Positions 1-6,255 of a stretch of 7,650 nucleotides of DNA are shown here, piece by piece. The notes under the pieces were generated by a model. The model saw nothing but the letters and a program-made list of their open reading frames with translations, was not told the origin of the DNA and did no database searches. Source of the stretch: Verrucomicrobiota bacterium (lineage in GTDB: Bacteria > Verrucomicrobiota > Verrucomicrobiia > Opitutales > Seribacteraceae); assembly GCA_014382645.1 (NCBI GenBank), contig JACNJI010000513.1, forward strand, positions 1 through 7,650, written 5' to 3'. Position numbers and translations under genes: made by a program. The first letter of the stretch is position 1. Each line of letters opens with the position of its first letter.

Positions 1-262
1 CCTTTCGACTCATGTCCCGGGACGAGATGACCCGGATTTTTGATTCTCTTGCAGTAAAGACAACGAATAAGGAACGATTGGCATCCGTCCGCCCCAAGAC
101 GTACCACCTCGGTTCGCGTTCGGAATGCTTTCCGTCATCAAACAACAAGATGGGCTGATTGAAAAAGACCTGTTCGGCCTCCAAGTGAGTGACGCCATGC
201 TTCTCCCAATTCTTCAGAAGGTTGGCCTCGTCCCAATCGAAACCAGTAATGTCTTCGATCAT
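1..262 (-). CDS. brnT: BrnT family toxin (type II toxin-antitoxin), 3' end cut by window edge
   Basis: The minus-strand frame starts at the ATG at 260-262 and stays open to the window edge, giving 87 residues. It begins MIEDITGFDWDEANLLKNWE and has the BrnT/DUF497 layout: FDWDEA near residues 8-13, the KHGV block at about 21-24, an EAEQVF segment, then ER followed by a YVLGRTD strand, a FVVFTAR strand and the ISSRDMSRK tail. BrnT toxins are small RelE-fold ribonucleases of about 90 residues that inhibit translation. They are normally neutralised by BrnA, encoded just downstream, which would lie left of this window. Family knowledge also says the BrnT-BrnA complex represses its own promoter. 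No Shine-Dalgarno sequence precedes the ATG, and the likely -10 lies only a few bases upstream, so the message may be leaderless. The family call is firm; toxicity and the presence of brnA cannot be seen here. Confidence 0.88.
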   Translation of the reverse strand, partial: MIEDITGFDWDEANLLKNWEKHGVTHLEAEQVFFNQPILLFDDGKHSEREPRWYVLGRTDANRSLFVVFTARESKIRVISSRDMSRK

Positions 263-266
263 TATT

Positions 267-285
267 GTATATCTAGGCAATATAC
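267..285. promoter_or_regulatory. Inverted repeat overlapping the brnT -10 region, candidate autoregulatory operator
   Basis: GTATAT (267-272) and ATATAC (280-285) form a perfect six-base inverted repeat around a seven-base spacer. It covers the proposed -10 and the start of the spacer upstream of brnT. In BrnTA systems the antitoxin-containing complex binds the operon's own promoter, so a palindrome here is a natural operator candidate. The arms are short and AT-only apart from one G/C pair, so chance is not excluded. Confidence 0.4.
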
Positions 286-298
286 ATAAGGAAGTCAA
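270..298 (-). promoter_or_regulatory. Candidate sigma70-type promoter for brnT
   Basis: Read on the minus strand, TTGACT (293-298) is followed after 17 bases by TAGATA (270-275). The -35 matches five of six consensus bases and the -10 only three of six. A second AT-rich hexamer, TACAAT, lies a few bases closer to the ATG, so the exact -10 is unsure. Transcription from either would start close to or at the ATG, which fits the absence of a ribosome binding site. Confidence 0.45.
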
Positions 299-340
299 GG
301 CACGGGTTTAAAATCCTACTCCTTTCGCTTTTCCTTGTCC

Positions 341-445
341 TTGCGAGGAGGCTCTCGCAGAGGCCGACGCGGAAATCCAGTCTTAGTCGTGGTGGGCGTT
401 GCCCATGGTTCCGCTGGATTGCCGCGTCGCTCACGCTCCTCGCAA
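341..445. repeat. Palindromic intergenic element, copy 1
   Basis: The outer arms TTGCGAGGAG (341-350) and CTCCTCGCAA (436-445) are perfect reverse complements. The inner arms at 365-380 and 414-429 (CGACGCGGAAATCCAG versus the complement of CTGGATTGCCGCGTCG) pair with one mismatch. The 33-base centre, 381-413, closely matches the centre of copy 2 at 587-619 in the same orientation. A small hairpin is also possible within the left arm (343-358, GCGAG...CTCGC). This is the CATTGCGAG...GCAATCC type of dispersed palindromic repeat seen in many bacterial genomes. It encodes no protein; frames translated through it give only low-complexity artefacts. Its function is unknown. Confidence 0.85.
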
Positions 446-550
446 TGACAGGGTGTGTGTGGTGACTGGGGGGCAAAGGGAGTGTGTTCGGAATTGGGAA
501 CTATTACGATTGGAGTTCGTTTAGGTGATAAGCCACGCGCTGCCCCCTTT

Positions 551-662
551 TTGTCATTGCGAGCCCTTCGGGGCGCGGCAATCCAGTCAGGATCGTGGTG
601 GGCGCTGCCCGTGGTTCCGCTGGATTGCCGCGTCGGGGCTGCGCCCCTCCTCGCAATGACAA
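551..662. repeat. Palindromic intergenic element, copy 2
   Basis: The 13-base ends TTGTCATTGCGAG (551-563) and CTCGCAATGACAA (650-662) are perfect inverted repeats. A second perfect 13-base pair, CGCGGCAATCCAG (574-586) and CTGGATTGCCGCG (620-632), lies inside them. Three local hairpins sit between the stems: GCCC-TTCG-GGGC (563-574), GGGC-GCT-GCCC (600-610) and GGGGC-TGC-GCCCC (635-647). The whole element could therefore fold as a cloverleaf or cruciform. It begins 46 bases beyond the stop of the minus-strand dehydrogenase gene, so it would lie in that gene's 3' untranslated RNA and could protect or terminate the transcript. No poly-T tract typical of an intrinsic terminator follows. Confidence 0.88.
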
Positions 663-707
663 TGCGGGGGGAATTTTTTACTTTAGGAGGCGAAAGAGTC
701 TGCTTCG

Positions 708-2957
708 CTAGGGTTTCATTTCGGCTATCCATCGGCGGATTAGGTCGGCCCCGAATTCGTCCACGGTCTTGCGACCGATCACGGGCATTTGGCCGGGGCC
801 GACGATTGTCATGCGGTGGAGCAGGACGGAGCGATCGGGCTTGCCGCGAGCAACAAGGCGGGCGTCGCGGATGCCGAAGTCGAGGTGCTTGGGCTTGAGG
901 TCGAAGAGTTCCCGCTTGTCGGGCTCGACGGCGTGGGAGAGGTTGATCATGGCGTTGCCCCCGCCTGCGCCCACGTGGCAGTTGGCGCAGTTGGCCTGAA
1001 GGTAGGAACGGGCCCGGGCGTCGAGCGGCATGGTTTCGTCGAGAGGGTCTGCTTGGCGGGCATAGGCGGGGGAAGAAGGTGTGCGAACCAGCCGATCCGA
1101 ACGAGCGTGCGGATAGGGACGATCACCGCCGAAGAGCTCTTTTACGCGGTCTTTCACGCCATCCAGAACCTCTGGTAATTGGCGGCGCTCGTGGTCTTCC
1201 TTTTGCAAGAGCTCGTTGCGGAGGGTGTTTCGGGTTTCGCCGGACCAGTCGTCGCTCAGGAGACCGAGACGATCGAGGACGCGCAACTGGTTGTCGACAG
1301 ACTGCGGATAGGGATGGTCGCGATTCATTTGGAGGGTGTTCATGCCGAGAGCGAACCCGGCGGCCCGAGAGTGGCAGAACATGCACTCGGCCCGACTGGC
1401 GTGGCGCCACGCTTGCTTGCGAATGCCGCCCGGAGAGGCAAGGGACAGGGTGACCTCCTCGCCGCTTTCGCCGACGAGGTCGGCATCGGTTCCGGAATCG
1501 TTCCACTTGTATACGTAGGCTGCCCAGTCGCCGCCCTGCAAGGTGAGCAACTGGGTTTCCACGGGACGTTCTCCGGCAGGCGCGGGATAGGAAAGCGTCT
1601 TGAGGAGAACGGTGCCCTCGGGCAATTCCCAGACGCCTCGGTTACGAAACCCTACGGGCAAGGTGGAAAGCTCGCCGGTTTCGTCGGGGAAGGCAGGCAG
1701 GGCAAGCGCCCTACTCTGCCCGGCTCCGTCGGCCCATTGCTCGGCGTTCACCGAATAGGCCAAGACTCCGGGAGCGAGTACGCGCTTGGACAGGTCGGAG
1801 AACAGACCGGTGGCGGACAGGGTTTTCGGGAACGCGTTTTCCTTGACCTCGGGGGGCGTGGGAACGAGACGTTGGATGGAGCCTCCCAGCTTGCTCTCGC
1901 CGTGATCGAGCACGAGGAGTTCGCCACGCGAATCCAGATTGAAGTCGGTGATCTTGAGCGAGGTGTCGGCCAATTCGATCGGGATGGTCGCTTTTTTCCC
2001 GTCGTGGCTCGCAGCCCAAATCTTGCCCGTTAAGTAATCACCGTAAAGGTAACTGCCATTAAGCTTCGGGAGAGCTTTGCCTCGATAGACGATCCCGCCT
2101 GTCAGGGATCGGGACTCGGCATGCGAATGCTCGAAAATCGGCTTGCTCACGGGGGTCGGGCCGAGCTTGCGATCGGCGTAAAAGGGACGACTGCCCTCGA
2201 AGACGCTCCAACCGTAGTTGGCCCCCTTGGTCACGAAGTAGACCTGCTCCCAGAGATCCTGGCCATTGTTGCCCACCCAGACGTGACCGGTGACCTCGTC
2301 GACGTCTATGCGCCACGGGTTACGGAACCCGTAGGCCCAAGTCTCGGGGGCGAAACCGGCTTGGCCGACGAAGGGGTTGTCGGCGGGCACGGAGTAAAGT
2401 TTGCCGTCGGCGGGCTTGTCCACGTCTATGCGAAGAAGCTTGGCATGCAGACCGTCTGTGCGCTGTCCATTGAGGCGGACGTCGGAATCGGTGGAACCGT
2501 CTCCCGTGGTGACGTAGAGAAAACCATCGGGCCCGAAGTCGATGGCGGCGCCGTTGTGCCCGTTGCCGTCCCAGGTGAGAAAGACGACCTCGGAATCGGG
2601 ATCGATGCCGTGGGTGGAAGGGTCGAGACGAAAGCGAGAGACTCGAGTGTTATTGCCGTCGTTCCAACCGATGAAGAGGTAACCGTTCTCGGCGAAGCGC
2701 GGATGGAAGGCGAAATCGTAGGCCGTGCCCTTTTGGGTCAGGACAGCCTGGACGGACTCGACCTCGGGTTTGTCCTCAAAACGAATGATCCGGGTGTTGC
2801 CGTACGCCCTGTCCTGCGTGATGGCCAGGAGAACGTTGGCGTTGGGGATGGCAACGACCGATATGGGCATGCTCAAACCCTCCAATTTCGGATAGGCGTT
2901 TTGCGGCTCATAGGGCGAAGGCTTGCCCGGACGCCCCCTCGACCAAGCCTTTCTCAA
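708..2957 (-). CDS. PQQ-dependent sugar dehydrogenase domain with C-terminal dihaem cytochrome c region; probably the 3' half of a frameshifted fusion
   Basis: The frame opens just after a stop near 2975. The first possible start is a TTG at 2957, giving 749 residues, all numbered from there. Residues about 21-365 form a six-bladed glucose/sorbosone dehydrogenase propeller. Its marks are GHNGAAIDFGPDG (133-145), TTGD (150-153), YGFRNPWRID (209-218), GANYGW (245-250), and TGGIVYRG followed by YLYGDYLTGKIW. Such enzymes oxidise sugars with PQQ in the periplasm. Residues about 378-749 resemble an uncharacterised cytochrome-like family (HNE_0200/SO2930 type, from memory). This part has haem c sites CMFCH (525-529) and CANCH (657-661), and a GPGQMP methionine (about 721-726) as possible axial ligand. 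Electrons could pass directly from PQQ to haem. There is no signal peptide, although haem c is attached only after export. The frame overlaps the DUF4838 gene by 50 bases, and one extra G at 2934-2938 would explain the break. An internal ATG at 2870 has a good GGAGG but would cut into the first blade. The domains are certain; the start is not. Confidence 0.88.
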   Translation of the reverse strand: MRKAWSRGRPGKPSPYEPQNAYPKLEGLSMPISVVAIPNANVLLAITQDRAYGNTRIIRFEDKPEVESVQAVLTQKGTAYDFAFHPRFAENGYLFIGWNDGNNTRVSRFRLDPSTHGIDPDSEVVFLTWDGNGHNGAAIDFGPDGFLYVTTGDGSTDSDVRLNGQRTDGLHAKLLRIDVDKPADGKLYSVPADNPFVGQAGFAPETWAYGFRNPWRIDVDEVTGHVWVGNNGQDLWEQVYFVTKGANYGWSVFEGSRPFYADRKLGPTPVSKPIFEHSHAESRSLTGGIVYRGKALPKLNGSYLYGDYLTGKIWAASHDGKKATIPIELADTSLKITDFNLDSRGELLVLDHGESKLGGSIQRLVPTPPEVKENAFPKTLSATGLFSDLSKRVLAPGVLAYSVNAEQWADGAGQSRALALPAFPDETGELSTLPVGFRNRGVWELPEGTVLLKTLSYPAPAGERPVETQLLTLQGGDWAAYVYKWNDSGTDADLVGESGEEVTLSLASPGGIRKQAWRHASRAECMFCHSRAAGFALGMNTLQMNRDHPYPQSVDNQLRVLDRLGLLSDDWSGETRNTLRNELLQKEDHERRQLPEVLDGVKDRVKELFGGDRPYPHARSDRLVRTPSSPAYARQADPLDETMPLDARARSYLQANCANCHVGAGGGNAMINLSHAVEPDKRELFDLKPKHLDFGIRDARLVARGKPDRSVLLHRMTIVGPGQMPVIGRKTVDEFGADLIRRWIAEMKP
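2878..2883 (-). promoter_or_regulatory. Shine-Dalgarno-like GGAGGG before internal ATG at 2870
   Basis: On the minus strand GGAGG is followed by eight bases and then ATG (2868-2870), in the frame of the dehydrogenase-cytochrome protein. It is the only plausible ribosome binding site near the 5' end of that frame. Use of this ATG would give 720 residues starting MPISVVAIPNAN, without a signal peptide. The match may be chance, because the bases also encode the ordinary L-E-G-L stretch of the propeller. Confidence 0.3.
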
Positions 2958-4860
2958 TCTTCTTGTATTTCGCTACCACGTCCTCTCGCGGCTGCAGGTC
3001 TGCGATAACGGCCTGCACGCGCTGCCCGTAAACGTTATCCCCCGCCGCCACTTTCGCTGCATCGAGCAGATCTCGCAACTTGAGCGCCGTTGCCAGAGAA
3101 ACGTTCCACATATACCCTCGTCCCCTGCCTTTGCTTTCATCCTTGACGGCAAGATTCTTCTCGGCGAAGTCAATCGCCGCCTTCATCTGCTTTGCCGCCG
3201 GTCCGTAGAACATTCGGCAGTACTCGTCGAGTACCTGGTCCACGTCCAGGTCGGCATCCCAATGGAAGCGGGACTGGACATAGAGCGTAATGTGCTCAAG
3301 CCCCGGTCTCTTCCATTTGCCCCGGAACTGGCTCTTTTCGCCTATTTCACCAGCCGAGATTCCTTTGAGCTCCTTAAGTTCCCGGGCCGTGGCACGCGGG
3401 AAGATTATAGGATAGGAAATCGGAATCCCTCGGACGCCGGGCGCCGCCACGCCCGAAACATGATAACGGTTGTTCTCGCTCCGAAGGATATGTCCCGGTG
3501 CCATCTTGCTTTGCCACTTTTCCACGCGCGCCCAGAATTCCGCCCAGTGCTCGGCATCCAGCATTTTCGGGCGGCCGGAATTGGAGATCCAGACCGCAAG
3601 ATTCGGACTGAACTTCTCGATGGTATCGGGGGCGTCGATGTACGAGGTATAGGCGCCACAGGTGATGAGTTTCTCCGGATGCGTCTTGTAGACCTCACGG
3701 GCCACGCGGTCGGCGAATTCCCAGACCATTTCCGAGGCCGTCTTGTCCTTGCATTTTTCGCACTGGCAGTGTTTCAGACCATCGCCCGGCCAGACCCCAA
3801 GATGTGATAGGTTATACTCGTCGAAAACAAAACGGATATAGTTGACGGCTTCCTGCTCCATTCCCTTGGAACTGTAGCACACCGTGCCCATGTCGTTGTG
3901 ATCGGTGTCCCGCTTGCCGCCGATGAGCGCGTAGTACTCGGGGTGGGTCTTACGCATCGCCTCCGTGCGGTGAACTTCCATCAGTCCATGCATACCCATA
4001 TTCAGTCCAACATACGCGAAACTGGAGTTCACGCCGATGCGCCGCGCCCAGATAACGTCGTCGAATCCGAACGACGAATAATTGTACCACGTATATGCGC
4101 GGAGTGGGTAATCGGGCTTGACGAGTTCGTCACGGGGGCCGACTTTTTCGAGGGTGGCTGTTTTGGGGAGAACTTCTCCCAGTTCGCCCGCCATGAACCA
4201 GTGCGCGCCCAACTGGCGCAAGAGCGCGTACACGGCATTGAGCGAACCGCCTTCATCATGGAGCCAGAATCCCTTGAGCGCCTTGCCACCAGTCATCCAA
4301 AGTAAAAATGAACCCTTTCCATATTTGTCATCAAGTATTTTTGCGAAGTCTTTAGGACTCCATAAGTCAGCCCGAACGTTTCTAAATGGAGTCGCCCAGG
4401 TCGAGTCGGTCAAACCGCTTTCCTTGACGGCCTTATCCCATTTTTTTTGAGATTCAAGGTCCCCCCGTCTTTTGGGAATGGGATACTTGTCAGCATCAAA
4501 ATCATTGTCATTGCCGATGAGCGCCAGCCAGTCATTCCTTGAAACTATCCGATAGGCCCCGTATTTCAATCCATCGTCCTTGATACCGAGTTTTTCCGTT
4601 TCAGGACTCTTGCCCACATAAATTTTTACCGCAATCGAGGCATCAGGGGTAGTTACAATTGGCAAACGCGCCCCGCTGATTTTTTCTATCCCTCGTTGCA
4701 ATTCTAAAGCCGCCAATGTTGCCATGCGTGGGCGGTTCTTATCAGCAATGACAATCTGAGCGTTGGGCTTGCCCTCCTTGACGATCATCGGAACACCTTC
4801 GGCCATCAGGTTGAAAAACCAGAGGGCGCCCCCTATGAAAATAATAATTATTTTATTCAT
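2908..4860 (-). CDS. Exported DUF4838 domain protein (predicted glycoside-active TIM-barrel protein)
   Basis: This frame encodes 650 residues from an ATG preceded by GAGGAA (4866-4871) at good spacing. Residues 1-20 are a Sec signal peptide: MNK, a hydrophobic run, then cleavage likely after LMA. Residues about 30-115 look like the beta-rich N-terminal domain shared with alpha-glucuronidase-like enzymes. From about 190 onward the DUF4838 region follows, with FWLHDEGGSLNAVYALLRQL, LGAHWF, a GDGLKHCQCEKC block (359-370; three close cysteines that could bind a metal), the WISNSGRP strand, and a C-terminal helical part with YCRMFYGPAAKQM. DUF4838 proteins are common in polysaccharide-degrading Bacteroidota, Planctomycetota and Verrucomicrobiota. 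They are thought to act on glycans, but the substrate is unknown. The last ten codons appear to be out-of-frame readthrough after a G5 run; the natural protein may continue into the dehydrogenase. Base composition shifts inside the gene near 4300, with an AT-rich 5' part and a GC-rich 3' part. Confidence 0.88.
   Translation of the reverse strand: MNKIIIIFIGGALWFFNLMAEGVPMIVKEGKPNAQIVIADKNRPRMATLAALELQRGIEKISGARLPIVTTPDASIAVKIYVGKSPETEKLGIKDDGLKYGAYRIVSRNDWLALIGNDNDFDADKYPIPKRRGDLESQKKWDKAVKESGLTDSTWATPFRNVRADLWSPKDFAKILDDKYGKGSFLLWMTGGKALKGFWLHDEGGSLNAVYALLRQLGAHWFMAGELGEVLPKTATLEKVGPRDELVKPDYPLRAYTWYNYSSFGFDDVIWARRIGVNSSFAYVGLNMGMHGLMEVHRTEAMRKTHPEYYALIGGKRDTDHNDMGTVCYSSKGMEQEAVNYIRFVFDEYNLSHLGVWPGDGLKHCQCEKCKDKTASEMVWEFADRVAREVYKTHPEKLITCGAYTSYIDAPDTIEKFSPNLAVWISNSGRPKMLDAEHWAEFWARVEKWQSKMAPGHILRSENNRYHVSGVAAPGVRGIPISYPIIFPRATARELKELKGISAGEIGEKSQFRGKWKRPGLEHITLYVQSRFHWDADLDVDQVLDEYCRMFYGPAAKQMKAAIDFAEKNLAVKDESKGRGRGYMWNVSLATALKLRDLLDAAKVAAGDNVYGQRVQAVIADLQPREDVVAKYKKIEKGLVEGASGQAFAL
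2934..2938 (-). other. G5 homopolymer where DUF4838 and dehydrogenase frames separate
   Basis: On the minus strand the run reads GAGGGGGCG. With five Gs the DUF4838 frame continues for ten codons (GASGQAFAL and a stop at 2908-2910). With four Gs it reads V-E-G-R-P-G-K-P-S-P-Y-E-P-Q and enters the dehydrogenase propeller without interruption. The dehydrogenase frame has its first upstream stop at about 2973-2975, so any shift must lie between there and 2911; this run is the best homopolymer in that interval. Mutation, phase switching, programmed shifting and sequencing error are all possible. Confidence 0.6.
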
Positions 4861-4893
4861 ACTTATTCCTCGTATAACTTCCGTAACGTGTAA

Positions 4894-4922
4894 ATTTTGC
4901 TTATCCCTCTTTATATAACCAA
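4894..4922 (-). promoter_or_regulatory. Weak candidate promoter for the DUF4838 gene
   Basis: The 4861-4980 stretch is strongly AT-rich, about 30% G+C by hand count. On the minus strand TTGGTT (4917-4922) and CAAAAT (4894-4899) are separated by 17 bases and would give a leader of roughly 30 bases carrying the GAGGAA ribosome site. The matches are partial. The gene could also be co-transcribed from the decayed hydrolase upstream, whose stop at 4984-4986 is 123 bases before the ATG. Confidence 0.22.
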
Positions 4923-4983
4923 TTTTCTTTTAAAAATTATTTTCGTAGCCAGATATTTAAAATCCAACCTATCCAGTGCAGCC

Positions 4984-6115
4984 CTACTTCTCTACCTCAA
5001 CCCCTGCATCCGCGACCAGCTTTTCAGCCAGAGTAATACCGCCCCACGGGATTATGCCCTGCAGATGATAACCTAAGGAATAGTTATCTCTCTTTTTATC
5101 AAAGCTGTAGGAGTCTGGCATACTTTTGAGAATCAGTTTTTTGAATTTTCGGTTTACTGTTCAGCAAAGAGTCCGGCAAGGGCCGCTTCTCGGTAACCGA
5201 GGAACTGAATGCCATCTGCAGCCTTTTCTTCTTTGAGCCAGTCAGCAACTAAGACGATGTATTTGGCCCATTCGCCGACAAGAGTTTTACCGAGCCACCA
5301 TAAGGCACGCGCAGTATTGGTATGTGCTTTGTCATCTTCTCCGACAAGGTCATCTCCTGTTTCGCCGGTAAGCGGCAGATCAAAGGCAATTATGCCATTG
5401 CTGTTTTTCACAAATGCCTCGTCGTTAAAGAGATATTTTTTTGCCGTTACGGTGTACCGCAACAAGCCAGTCATTGCCTTTTTCCGGAGCTGAGATCAGT
5501 GCAGGCAATACCAGACTGTCGCTGGTTTTAAAAGTAACTTTCCTGAAACTGCGGCCTGCTATATTCACATCGCCATGCTCATGAACAGCTTTAATTTGGT
5601 TGTCAAACTTCAAGCAGAGGATTCTGATCAACTCCTGCCTTTTTTTGATCAGCGTCAAATTCTGTAGCGACTTTAATTTCAGTTGCCCTTTTAGTGCAGT
5701 ATTCAGCAATCCCAGTTATATGTTCAGGTCTTGTTCCCTTTTTGAAAACCATAACTTCGTCTTCACTGAGTGTCTTGACAGGAGTTTCCGCAATTGCAGA
5801 ACCATCTCCCTTACTTTAAAGAAATCTCTCAAACCAGCCAAGCATAGTCTCTCTTATCTCAGGCCAGTAACCATGCGGAGTATTGAAAACTTCATTGGCA
5901 ATACTGTTACCCGAACCATAAAATCTGTAAATTCCTTTTGCCCCCTTGTAGGAACGTAGCATTTCTTCAGGATAGAAGGTAGGATTCTTGTCATGCAATG
6001 CATTGCGAATTTGGAGGGCGCGTGGTGCGGCAAGAGCCAAGACATGACTTTCTTCAGTATATTCCATACCTCCCGGTAGACACTCGCAAATACAATTCAA
6101 TAAATGACGCAGCAT
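4984..6115 (-). pseudogene. Decayed tandem alpha/beta-hydrolase (acetyl-xylan-esterase-like), 5' truncated with stop and three frameshifts
   Basis: Four consecutive minus-strand pieces rebuild one protein. Piece 1 (6115-5647) is the end of a first hydrolase domain: CICECLPGGMEYTEE, LALAAPRALQIRNALHDKN and a likely catalytic histidine in NTPHGYWPEIR. It hits a TAA at 5816-5818 after GWFERFL, yet continues in the same frame with SKGDGSAIAETPVKTLSEDE, a typical linker. At an A7 run (5640-5646) the frame must shift to reach RQELIRILCLKF and SLVLPALISAPEK. At a second A7 run (5436-5442) it shifts again to NGIIAFDLPLTGETGDD, ARALWWLGKTLVGEW and FLGYREAALAGLF. After a stop at 5154-5156 a third shift reaches KKLILKSMPDSYSF, NYSLGYHLQGI and LAEKLVADAGVEVEK, ending at TAG 4984-4986. 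The first two shifts need one A removed; the third needs one base added near 5155. The second domain has no serine at its nucleophile elbow. The first domain's N-terminal half is missing, with the break at about 6115. The relation to acetyl xylan esterase-type hydrolases is a family judgement. Confidence 0.8.
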
Positions 6116-6240
6116 CTACGTACCCAGATAGAGTCTGCCGCTCATTGGATCGATCGAGTCAGTGGGTGCCCGACTCTTGGCTTGGTTTTGGTCATGATGA
6201 CCACCCGGCCATGAGCGGAGCGAGCTACCTAATGAAACCT

Positions 6241-6246
6241 GAGGAG
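6241..6246 (+). promoter_or_regulatory. GAGGAG ribosome binding site deciding the 6256 start
   Basis: GAGGAG lies nine bases before the ATG at 6256. Upstream in-frame ATGs at 6211 and 6232 have no comparable sequence at correct spacing. Because the bases also read as two glutamate codons in the longer frame, the match is supportive rather than proof. Confidence 0.4.
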
Positions 6247-6255
6247 ATTTGGGCC

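Noticed and set aside
10..198. Minus-strand 62-codon frame starting MASLTWRP.
   Set aside because: It lies in another frame of the brnT gene, whose own frame matches the family along its whole length.
341..662. The two repeats as a CRISPR array or attachment-site pair.
   Set aside because: There are only two copies, each is a large palindrome, and there are no regular spacers, cas genes or integrase.
691..709. Hairpin GCGAA...TTCGC beside the stop of the dehydrogenase gene as an intrinsic terminator.
   Set aside because: The stem is only five pairs and no T tract follows on the minus strand, so a terminator is not supported.
273..732. Open frames on the minus strand through the 263-707 gap (residues such as VIARSVSDAAIQ and CHCEERERRGNPAE).
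   Set aside because: These are translations of the palindromic elements, a well-known source of false proteins. No ribosome site or family similarity is visible.
1179..3008. Long plus-strand frames of about 284 and 295 codons opposite the dehydrogenase-cytochrome gene.
   Set aside because: They are antisense shadows in GC-rich DNA. They show no recognisable domains, while the minus strand has clear catalytic and haem motifs.
5816..5818. Recoding of TAA as a sense codon in the hydrolase.
   Set aside because: The same gene also has three frameshifts and a missing 5' end, and neighbouring genes end normally at TAG and TGA. Plain decay is simpler.
5998..6255. Extended N terminus of the SGNH-like gene from the ATG at 5998.
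   Set aside because: Its first 118 bases are antisense to the hydrolase remnant, which is plainly coding-derived on the minus strand. No ribosome site is present.
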